From contig OY783194.1 in the NCBI GenBank assembly GCA_963678675.1, positions 21,740,278 through 21,804,277 on the forward strand: a stretch of DNA of 64,000 nt, in the 5' to 3' direction. Made by a program: the position numbers and the translations under genes. This stretch comes from Xiphydria camelus (lineage: Eukaryota; Arthropoda; Insecta; Hymenoptera; Xiphydriidae). Shown one piece after another: positions 55,410 to 64,000 of this stretch (the stretch's first letter is position 1; every line of letters begins with the position of its first letter). A model generated the notes under the pieces. The model was given only the letters and a program-made list of their open reading frames with translations. It did not search any database and was not told where the DNA came from.

Positions 55410-55564
55410 GTGACGGTACTTCAATCGAATCGACCGTAGCTAAAAGATTCGAGTAAATCTTAGTGTTTTGCCATGAATGCTAAATTTGATTAGTACTTCA
55501 TGGCAAAACAAATAGATTCGCTCGTACCGTTCAACTTCAGTTGACTCAATTGAAGTGCCGTCAC
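55410..55564. mobile_element. 155-bp MITE with GTGACGG...CCGTCAC ends
   Basis: GTGACGGTACTTCAATCGAA at the left and TTGAAGTGCCGTCAC at the right form the terminal repeats. Inside, TTTGCCATGAA and TTCATGGCAAAA make a second nested inverted pair (about 55469 and about 55498). No coding. Target duplication unclear. Confidence 0.65.
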
Positions 55565-56029
55565 CCAAAGTGGGCCGATCAGAATCATTCCCGCTAGGTG
55601 TATGAAGAACAAAAAAACAAGAAGAATCCAGGCCGCCCATCTATCATAAATGAACGCCAATTAGAACTTCAGTTGTTACATTTTTGAAAGAATATGATAT
55701 CAAAAAACTATATTTGCAATTTTTTTAGTTATGTCACTATTGCTGCAAAAAAGGAATCTAATTATTATGCATTGGTTATTCGAGAAAGCTTGACATAAGC
55801 GATATCCCGTAGTACTCTCCAAGCCGTACGCTGTTGTTTGTCGACTTGAAGTTGCTGTAAAGTTTGGTTCTAATGATTTACCAGTACACGGCAATCGTTA
55901 TTGTAGAAAATTCTTAAGCCCTGTCCCTCTAGCAGCCGTGAAACGTGGCAGGAGATGCGTTCGGAAAAGATGTCGAACATCGTAGTACTGCAATTGTTGA
56001 AATGATACAAAATTATTAGGTTTCGACAT
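55565..56029. other. PAPSS intron or flank, no gene recognised
   Basis: Mixed AT-rich sequence. A minus-strand frame here (55894-55700) vaguely mirrors sequence near 58870-58960 on the other strand, suggesting both flank remnants of one older repeat into which element C inserted. Confidence 0.35.
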
Positions 56030-58712
56030 TAGCCCAGTCAACAGGGAGCTAAAAAGGGCCTTTACCTAAGAAAAAATAAAGAAGTTTTGAAATTTCGTAG
56101 TTTAACAAAATGGCCTCCAAATTCGGTTTTTTGCATTATCTTCTTTCCAGCGCCTCCTAGGTAAAAGGTAGTTATTATCAAAATTGTAGAGGATAAAATT
56201 CTCTAAAAGTTTTGTCTAAAACTTTTTTCCCAAACAAATAATTTCAGAGATACGCTTAAGTAATCTAGAGCGCTTTTCTTAAAATTGCATTCACGTACCC
56301 TTTTCACTTTCGACTTTGCTAATTACTGATTCATTATGTTTTCATAATCAATTGTTCTCGTTTGTGCATAATGTAGAGTACATACGTATAGTCATGATGC
56401 AGTTTGTTTTGTGTGTTTGGACAATGTGGACGTTAGGGATGGTATTTCTCCACAAAATCTGCGACGAAATTGAAAGATTTTGCGACAGATCTCTAGAAAC
56501 AAGAGAGCAGCATGTGGACATGAAAAGTTCACGTATTCTTCGGGACAATAAACACTTCGAGAAACTGGAAAATTGGTTCACCCAGCATCAGCCGTTCCCG
56601 AAGATCAATGATTTAATGTCCATAAGCACGAGAATTGTTGGAGATGAGCAGATTAACTACCACATGTCTCAAGAGATCGGCACTTTAAATGTGATCGGCA
56701 AGGACTTCACTTCCATCAAATTCTTCTTGCAGCTGCCAGTACCAGCATTGAAGTCGAGGACATTACGGTCTCTGTTAGTTTACTGACAATTTTCCAAAGG
56801 ATGTGCATCGCAAAACAATCAGAGGAAGAGCTGCAAGAATATCTGCAATTTGAACTTGCTCCATTCCCATTATCGCTATTTACTGAGGAGGGAATGCATA
56901 AAGGAACAAAATCTTCCCTATACAAAGTTTTCCCGCCGCTTCCACGTGACACGCGATTCAGAAACAGCATTTATGTGCTTGATGGTGGATTCCTGTTATA
57001 CAGAATTGTATGGCATCGCAACGATTCTTTTGCAGCAATCTGCACGAATTATGTAAAATTTGTGGAAACACACTACGGTTTAGTATTCGATGGCTATCCG
57101 GCTGATACAACAAACAAGAGCACGAAAAGCGCAGAACGACTTTTTCGGTCAAGAAAGCAAACTTCCGCAGACGTGCTTTTCGATGAATCAATGATCGCGA
57201 CATCAACGCAGGCAAGATTTCGAGCCAACGAAACCAACAAGAATCACCTCATTTTCATGTTGAAACAGAGTTTCGAGAAATCAAATTTTACCGTCGAGCA
57301 GGCTGCAGAAGATGCTGATACATTAATCGTGGGACAGCGATCAGCATGTCATCTTCATTCGAATCCGTTTTGATTGTTGGAGAAGACATCAATCTTCTTA
57401 TTCTTCTAACAGCATTGGTGAGGGCACATCCGAATATTTATTTTCTGAAACCGGCCAAAGGAAAAACTTCAGAAGTGGTTTATTCTTCTCAAATTCTGTA
57501 GGTTGGAGAAGCAGTTGCAGATAATTTGCTGTTTTTGTATGCATTCAGCGGTTGTGATATCACTTCTGCGATCTTCAATCAAGGAAAGAGCAAATTCCTA
57601 TAAATTCTCCAAAAATCCGAGAAATTGAATCGAACCGTGCAAGTTTTTAGGGACGAAAACGCAGATTCAGACACCATTGCTACTGCTGGAGAACAATTTT
57701 TGGTCACACTGTACGGAGCTCGCCAAGGATACACATCTTTGAACTCTCTCCGGTATTAAAATTTCGCAAAATCGGTCACAAAGTGTTGCTTCAACCTTGT
57801 ATCACTACCACCCACAGTAGCAGCTACTCGACAGCATTCGCTTCGCAGTTATCACCAAGTCTAAAGTTGGTACGGTGTTAACAAGAATCCGGAAGAATGG
57901 GGATGGGAAAGGAGTAAGCCTGGACTCACTCCAGTTACAACAACTGAAGATCCTGCTCCTGTAGCATTCCTTACATTTATCTTCTGAAAATGCGGAAAAG
58001 GATGTGGCCCAGCATGTGGATGTAGAAAGGCTGGTTTGAAGTACTCTGTCATTTGCAAATACTGCAGTGGGCAGTCTTGCGCAAATGTTTCTGAACTTTT
58101 GAGCGACTCCGAGGAAGAAACTGACATCGCTGTCGACGAATCATTCATTCAGCACGATGATGCGGAACAGGACACTGAAAAAGACAATGATACTGAAGAA
58201 GACGACGATTCTCAATCTAGCAAAGAAATCGACACTAACAAACCTGGACCATCCAGAATCTCCAAACGAAGGAAAACTGCACACTGGAACAACAGTTATG
58301 GAATAGGCCTACTGGGGAAACCACAATAAAAAAACACGCCACTTACTCTACCTGGTGGTGGTGTGGAAACGAGTACAATTGATTATGAAAACATAATAAA
58401 TCGGTAATTACCAAAGTTGAGAGTGAAAAGGGTACGTGAATGCAATTTGAAGAAAAGCGCTCCAATTTACTTAAGCGTAACTCTGAAATTATTTGTTTGA
58501 GAAAAAAAGTTTGAAAAAAAACCTAGGAGGCGCTGGAAAGAAGTAATGCAAAAAAATGGATTTGGATGCCATTTTGTTAATATGGCGGCGCTGTTATCAT
58601 CGTTACGATTCTGCAAATTTACTATGTTGTTCAGGATGTGAAACTGAGCTAAACTACCAAATTTCAAACCCCCTTAATTCCTTTAGGGTAAACCTCCCTA
58701 TTGCCTGGGCTA
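56030..58712 (+). mobile_element. AcademX-like DNA transposon C
   Basis: Tips TAGCCCAGTCAACAGGGAG (56030) and CCTCCCTATTGCCTGGGCTA (58712). Flanking triplets CAT (56027-56029) and TAT (58713-58715) match at two of three bases, consistent with an old 3-bp duplication. Inverted repeats extend about 270 bases (for example the GTACCCTTTTCACTTTCGAC region against its inverse near 58430). It holds the most complete protein of the three AcademX-like copies. Confidence 0.75.
56316..58329 (+). pseudogene. AcademX-like protein with XPG/FEN1-like nuclease and Cys-rich tail, decayed
   Basis: Order along the plus strand: MKSSRILRDNKHFEKLENWF (about 56520) and ISTRIVGDEQINYHMSQEIG; CIAKQSEEELQEYLQFELAPFPLSLF (about 56805-56880), GMHKGTKSSLYKVF; a nuclease-like part with YVLDGGFLLYRI (about 56970), LVFDGYPA, ADVLFDESMIATSTQARFRA, AAEDADTLIVG (about 57310), SVLIVGEDINLLILL (about 57365, other frame) and FSGCDITSAIFNQGKS (about 57550). 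Acidic residues in DADxxxV, EDxxLL and GCDxT mirror XPG/FEN1 active-site blocks. Then AGEQFLVTLYGARQGY, LPPTVAATRQHSLRSYHQV, EWGWER, and the CGKGCGPACGCRKAGLKYSVICKYC zinc cluster, with an acidic tail ending at 58329. At least five stops and two frameshifts. Likely function in life: the transposition enzyme of the element. Confidence 0.7.
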
Positions 58713-59021
58713 TATGGTAATTGGTGCACTAATTTCGGAAAGCAATAACCTTAACCAACGTTTGACATTTCCCGCGTGGCCACGCATCTGTCTGTCCGGC
58801 GATTCAGACTTAGGGATTTTCTTTAGAAGCTATTGTCGGGCACTGAAAGTCGTTAGAACCAATCATGTCGCAGCCTCTGGTCGACAACTAATAGCGTGTG
58901 ATTTAAAGCATACTACTGCATATCGCCTACAGAGTCCGCCACTGAAGCTGCAACATAGCAAATGTAACGTCTACGATTTGTGGAACTATATCTACGATAT
59001 TTTTTTTTGGGATCAGACATA
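58713..59021. other. Flank of element C, no gene recognised
   Basis: Mixed composition. A plus-strand frame (about 58714-59020) has no recognisable domain. It resembles the inverted sequence left of element C, see 55565-56029. Confidence 0.35.
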
Positions 59022-59906
59022 AGGTTTGTTCCAACCGATGATTTCTGTACGCTTCTGGAACTGTCGCGGAACTGGTGGGGTCGGTTTTATGCGCAGGCGC
59101 GATGTTTGCACTGTTGGTAACTGGCAGGAGCAGTTGGAACGGTTTTGGGATCATTCGTAAATTGGTCAGTCGTGTCTAACCCACGATACGGTGAACACGG
59201 TGTTCTCTTGCGCGTATCACACTATTTGAGTTGACGTTTTATGTCATTTGCAAGCTGCGTGAAATATCTAAATTTTAATTATTTTTTTAATTCCATTTCA
59301 CTTTTCGATTCACCTCACTGTAACAATTTGCTACATTGAAATAGACCAAAAAAATTAAATAGACAAGAGTTTCAATTTCTAGACATTATTATCATTTGGA
59401 AATAATTAAAATAAACATTTACCAGATATTTGCTGTACAATTTTTTGAAAAAGTTTCGGCTGTCAGTGAGAATCGAATACTAATGCAATACACTATCATA
59501 AACATTTTCTAGCAGTTTCTAACCCTATTTTCATATAATTTGATATCGTCACTTGTGTCGGACATATCCGATATATCCGACACATCACTATCGCCTTAGT
59601 CAGACATCAATTTAATAACTTACAAAAAAGTACGGAGATAGAAAACGTCAACTCTCTCAAAAGTATTTAAATAACCGTGCCAGGCAAACTAATCGCCGTA
59701 GTGCGCATGTCAGTCCACACAGTTACGCTCAGGACCAAGCATCGGATGGACGGTACAGGAACCGTTCCACGCACGATCCCAGCGGTGGTTGGAACGACGC
59801 ACAACACCGTACAGTGACCGTCCAGCGTACGGTTGGAACGGACTTTCTCTACTGCGTATGACGGGTACCGTTCATGTGCGGTTTTCAGCTCGGTTGGAAC
59901 AAACCT
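59022..59906. mobile_element. 885-bp MITE with AGGTTTGTTCCAACCGA ends
   Basis: AGGTTTGTTCCAACCGA (59022) and TCGGTTGGAACAAACCT (59906) form the terminal repeats, flanked by ATA on both sides (59019-59021, 59907-59909). Subterminal ~15-bp GGAACGGTTTTGG / CGGTTGGAACGGAC themes repeat near both ends. The interior contains the palindromic duplet GTCGGACATATCCGATATATCCGAC. Non-coding. The 3-bp duplication fits Harbinger-type MITEs. Confidence 0.7.
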
Positions 59907-60095
59907 ATAGAGTCCCTAGAAATAACAATCTGGACAATGATGTCTCCTGTTTTGATTGGCAAGGAAAGAATATGACGGCGCCAATCGTAGATCGCCAAAC
60001 TCGACTGCACGTAGCGCCAGAATTCGAATAATGTAAAAGACAATGGAAAATAAAATTACAGTAATATTTATTTAATTTTAATTTAACATTTATTA

Positions 60096-61134
60096 TTAAA
60101 TAGAAACATTTATAATTGAAAGTAATATGAGATTATGATTGAACAATAGAATGCATAGCCATAGTTTTGCTGTTAAACACTTTTTCTTCGCAAACCTTTT
60201 TTCGAGAACAAAATATTTCATAATCTTCTTAGACAAATTGTGACAATTTATGATGTGATAACATTTAATAATGATCACTTTTCTCATTAGAAATTCTACT
60301 AAATCACCCTTAGTACCCTTTATAGCAGGCGAATAATGGTGAAAAATAATTTCCATCTTAAAAAAGTAATCAAAAGTATCGTTATTAATAAAAAATAACT
60401 TAGCATCGACATTATTGTCAGGATCTGCAATGTTTAATAAATTTTTTTCTATTTTTTTGTGTCGAGAACATTCCAAGAAGTCAACAAGGAGTGAGCTTCC
60501 ATCGTCCTGTTGATAGCTACTATTTTTAATGGCCTGCAAATATTGGGATACACATAATATTTTTATACATTATTGGAATTGCACTGCCGTAGGTGTTGGA
60601 AATCTTTTGCGTAAATTTGAAAATATATTCTCTACAAAATCATTAGTGCATCTTCCACCTAATACATAACAGAATTCATACTTCGTAATTAAATATTTAG
60701 TTCAATATAAGATTTAGTCACGATCATTATCTGTTTGAACAGATTTGAAAACCTCTTTTTTTCTCCAAAATTTATGTTTCGAAATACTTCAATAACCGAT
60801 TGTAAAAAATTGAAAGTTTCATTAAATTTGTTTTCTGACTCGATATTTTCCTTCATCATTCCCAACACAACTGATGAAAATGTCTTGAAGTAATTAGAGT
60901 GAATCATTGAGATATTATCTCAATAAATGAAGCTGTAGTTTTGTATTGATTTTTATTATACTTTTCACTCATATAATGCAGCCCACTACTTGAGACACGG
61001 TGAAAAACATTAATTACTTTGCTGACTTTCATTTTATTAAATTGATTAATCGTTAACACATCATTAGTTAACTTTGGAGCTAATTTAAAAAATACACATT
61101 TTCTTGTTATGCAACTAGTTCCAGAACCACACAC
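60096..61134 (-). pseudogene. P-element-type transposase fragment (GTP-binding insertion and C-terminal region)
   Basis: Minus-strand frames in order: CVFFKLAPKLTNDVLTINQFNKMKVSKVINVFHR, TASFIEII (61134-60910; P/THAP9-type 'PKLT...KMxVxxAxxVxS' block); FKTFSSVV...FNETFNFLQSVIEVFRNI (60880-60770); IVTKSYI; then a third frame with KYEFCYVLGGRCTNDFVENIF and RKRFPTPTAVQF (60690-60575), and QAIKNSSYQQDDGSSLLVDFLEC (60535-60470). This is the standard order for the GTP-binding insertion and RNase-H C-terminal part of P transposases. The THAP domain, N-terminus and most catalytic residues are outside or gone. Frameshifts show decay. Confidence 0.6.
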
Positions 61135-61388
61135 CAGACCTAGTACCTAGACCTAGTGTAGTTCTTCCAGATGTGAACAATGCACAACAGAATGTGATAA
61201 ATTTGCCATTTCCACGAAATCGAAAATAGGGTAATAGTCTAATTATTTACTAGCTGTACCCTGCTACGCGTTGCTGTGGTTTAGTCTGGTTAAATGGAAA
61301 AGAAAGAAAAGAGAAAGCGTACGTTTCGAACATGTTTAATTTTACAATGCTTGTGGATATACAATATTGAAGTGAAACTTAAACAGAA
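61135..61388. other. Spacer with a TE-like terminal phrase
   Basis: TTTACTAGCTGTACCCTGCT at about 61248 followed by ACGCGTTGC resembles a terminal phrase common to dispersed repeats of many arthropods. I cannot assign the class. No gene. Confidence 0.35.
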
Positions 61389-61481
61389 GCTGAGGGTAGT
61401 GAAATCGCGCGAGATGTGACGCTATTTCATTCCATCTCGCGCGACTTCCGTCCCACCTCGCGTGATTTCACTACCCTCAGC
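61389..61481. repeat. 93-bp hairpin
   Basis: GCTGAGGGTAGTGAAATCGC and its inverse (GATTTCACTACCCTCAGC) form the outer arms. The inner loop repeats ATCTCGCGCGA and CACCTCGCGTGA. MITE-like. Confidence 0.7.
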
Positions 61482-61759
61482 AGTTATTTAGATCGCGATG
61501 ATAATAACCGGTATTCGGTTGCCACGCGATCTAGGTTCGGATCTCCCCGGGGTCGTAAATCCCGAGTACACGTGAGTGACGCGGCTGGCAAACTAACCGA
61601 ACTGCCGGAAGGTATCTTTCAACCTATCGGCTGTTTCAATGATTTTGTACTGTATTTATGCTAAAAAATTAACAATATATTTAACGACAGAAATACAGAC
61701 TACAATTTAGTGATTGAATTGATTATTCTAGCGTTTATATATACTCGCTGAATGTACTA

Positions 61760-62060
61760 TAGTTCCGCGATACCTTGTTTGACTCGGCCAAAAGAACCTT
61801 GGTGGTCTTGACGCCTGCGAGATAGGTTAGCCACGGAACACAACGCGTTGCTGACTTGATAGTTCTGCGATACCTTGTTTGACTCGGCCAAAAGAACCTT
61901 GGTGGTCTTGACGACTGCGAGATAGGTTAGACACGGAGCACAACGCGTTGCTGACTTGATAGTTCCGCGATACCTTGTTTGACTCGGCCAAAAGAACCTT
62001 GGTGGTCTTGACGACTGCGAGATAGGTTAGACACGGAACACAACGCGTTGCTGACTTGAT
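61760..62060 (+). repeat. Three head-to-tail copies of a 100-bp unit
   Basis: Units start TAGTTCCGCGATACC at 61760, 61860 and 61960 (the middle one with TTCTG) and contain GACTCGGCCAAAAGAACC and ACAACGCGTTGCTGACTTGA. The period is exactly 100 and units differ at only a handful of positions. All frames read through because 100 is not a multiple of three. Not coding. Confidence 0.9.
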
Positions 62061-64000
62061 GCTTGATGGTATATAGTACATTAAAGCAAAGGCGGCTGGT
62101 TTCGGCTTATATTAACCGTCCTTTGGTAGGCGGAAGTTGTAGCGTCGCTTGACGCTATGCACCCTTATTGGTCGAAGAAGAAATGTCGGGAGAGCAGGCG
62201 ATGATGCTGGGAACCTTCTAGAATCGGTAACCAAGAAGCGAGGGTACCGTGGCTAACGGTACCCGCGTGACGTATCCAACGTCCAAGAGTGCCGGACGCT
62301 CTTTCTCGATCGTGAGGAAGCATCCGGCTACCCTGAAATGGCTAATCGTCGGGTCGGAATACGCCAGGTGTTAGGTTCTCCCCGATCGGTCATCGCCTGG
62401 ATTCGACACTCCTACTTTCGAGGCTGCTTATCGTAAAGGTTTTATGCGGTGTACATGGCGCCAAAACTTCGAAAATTTTCGGAGATAATGAATTGTATCT
62501 AGAAAAATTGCAATTTGTTAACGTTTGTTTATCAACTCTCAGAGTGCCACCATGGCGCAAAGGGTTAAAGTACATTCTATTTTTTGAGAATTTTTATTAC
62601 TTATCGAGTTATCTATCTATAAAAAGAAATAATTGTGGCATTTTTTCAAAATTGTTACAACAACCCTGTGCCAAAGTACGGTCCTGTAAAGAAAATAAAG
62701 CCCAAAAATTTCCGAAATCAAGCCTAAATTATAAGCAAAACAAAAATAAACAATGTCCGATACATAATTAGTGCATTTTAGTGTGCTAGATTTTTTTATA
62801 AGTAAAAATGTTTCAAATTGAAATATCTCAGAATCTACTTTCTACTACTTGGACCCCTTGGCTTCTAACCCCCTCATATATGTAAATTTCGAAATCAGAA
62901 ATTTAACCAGGAGATTGATTTAGGTTGTAGAACTCAGACAATGTAAGATGTAGTTGCTGAAAACTATATTAAAATTATTTACAGAGTCTTACGCACTAAA
63001 CATAACCATAAACCTACAGTTTAACACCTACCTAAATCAATACAATTGTCGTTAATTTGCGAAAGTTATTGACGATTGGATGTATCTTAGTTAGGCTTAT
63101 CACGATGTTTACAGCTCGGAGCCAACTAATGTACTGCCCTCTCCGTTGAGGAGTAACTCATGTGTTGGTCGCCCGATCGCTAGTGTCGCGCGACTAAGTT
63201 TTGGCGCTAAGCGTTTAAAACTTACATATATTTTATTGTTCCTTATTTCCTATTCTTATAATGATTCTAAAATCAATGACTCCTATTAAATAAACAAATA
63301 TTTTCTACATTTTCAGAATTATCATTGATATACTGGTGTAGACTAAATTTTATTAGATGCATAGAAGGATAAAGAACATTCTGATTTAAAAAAAAATGTT
63401 TAAGAGAAAAAACTTAAAAAGAATTTTTTTCTTCATGAAGAAATGGCCCTCCCACTACCAAATTTTTTTCTACGCAGTTTTTATTGATTTCAAATATACT
63501 GAATTTTTTTAAGAAAAATCGCGACTGTCGCATTAGCGAAATAAATAATTTCTGGTGTTTTTTTTCATTTTTTTTTGTAAGAAAATGCCTTTTAATGTCA
63601 CTTAAAAATGTTGATATATTTTTGTTTGAAGAATTAAGGAAAAAAAAACAAAAATGTTCATGTATACAAAGTTGTTGACGCCATTAATAGTACACTTGTA
63701 ACTTTAAAGTTAACCTTTATTTTTCAAATTGATGTAGGAACTAATCCGAATATGGGCCCCCATTTTGTTTTTTCGTAATGAATTGGCTATTATTATTTTT
63801 AGATAATGTTTAAAAACGTTTACATGTAGTATACGTTCTTGGCAATAAAGCTCCAAACGTGTTTATCTAAAACTATGAAATTTAATACATACGTGGCAAC
63901 AAAATTGTTGAAGTGATGCGACTTTCTTCAATTAGGTCAGAAGGTACCAAATATGGGCCCCTTTAAAAAACTAAAGCTAAACTTTTTCTAGAACAAGAAC
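62061..64000. other. Non-coding end of window
   Basis: 62100-62450 is GC-richer, with a small GGGTACCGTGGCTAACGGTACCCG palindrome at about 62243, and could be an LTR or promoter fragment continuing from the tandem repeats. The remainder is AT-rich. AATATGGGCCCC occurs twice (about 63749 and about 63949) in similar surroundings, suggesting a diverged duplication. No exon, RNA gene or complete element was recognised. Confidence 0.4.

Noticed and set aside
61760..62060. Three overlapping ORF-like repeats read on the minus strand
   Set aside because: The period of 100 is not a multiple of three and composition is that of non-coding repeat DNA.
1..64000. tRNA, rRNA or other structural RNA genes
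   Set aside because: I saw no cloverleaf with A/B boxes or rRNA-like core sequence. The tRNA-complementary stretches at 30708 and 51301 are retroelement primer sites.

Overview
This is eukaryotic, almost certainly insect, DNA. It is AT-rich, uses GT-AG introns, has no operon-like gene packing, and is dominated by transposable elements (TEs) nested inside one another. The TE mix (AcademX-like, EnSpm/CACTA, ISL2EU-like, Harbinger with a MADF/BESS partner, piggyBac, pogo, P, Gypsy, Copia, Helitron) fits an arthropod and recalls ants, bees or wasps, but I cannot prove the order from sequence alone. The one clear host gene is a single internal exon of PAPS synthase (PAPSS) at 53855-54658 (+). No other PAPSS exon was recognised, so much of the window may be PAPSS intron or flank.

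Layout. 1-1790: palindromic foldbacks, including a 0.7-kb TTAA-flanked MITE. 1792-4205 (-): GC-rich 5' part of an R1/Jockey-type LINE. 4281-9439 (+): decayed CACTA transposase gene split by a 2.4-kb AcademX-like element (A). 10251-11700: 95-bp satellite split by a 1-kb GC-rich block. 12419-14165: mariner foldback joined to a decayed ISL2EU/DDE_Tnp_4 transposase. 14735-19590 (-): second CACTA element with a DUF4806-like companion ORF, split by AcademX-like element B. 20126-20929: MITE. 22028-22372: Mutator-type fragment. 22382-25950: element with a RAG1/Transib-type transposase. 26276-31025 (-): complete Gypsy retrotransposon whose two LTRs look identical.

32240-39864 is a 7.6-kb nest. A long-TIR element (D) contains a piggyBac remnant, a probably intact four-exon transposon with a 4-bp duplication (Sola-like, tentative) and a MITE (E). 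40590-41869: Harbinger and zinc-finger fragments. 42700-44320 (-): Helitron helicase cut by a TTAA MITE. 44483-46200: Harbinger N-terminus, composite foldback and BESS-domain ORF. 46445-51318 (-): 5' half of a Copia element whose integrase is split by an intact pogo element. 53855-54658: PAPSS exon. 55006-55564: hairpin and MITE. 56030-58712: AcademX-like element C. 59022-59906: MITE. 60096-61134 (-): P-element fragment. 61389-62060: hairpin and exact 100-bp tandem repeats. No coding was recognised after that.

The main cross-cutting observation is a set of elements (A, B, C, D, possibly E) whose inverted repeats start TAG, mostly TAGNCCAG, and which sit in 3-bp target duplications. Three of them (A, B, C) carry pieces of one protein: an XPG/FEN1-like nuclease and/or a cysteine-rich tail. 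In two cases removing the element exactly restores the interrupted gene.
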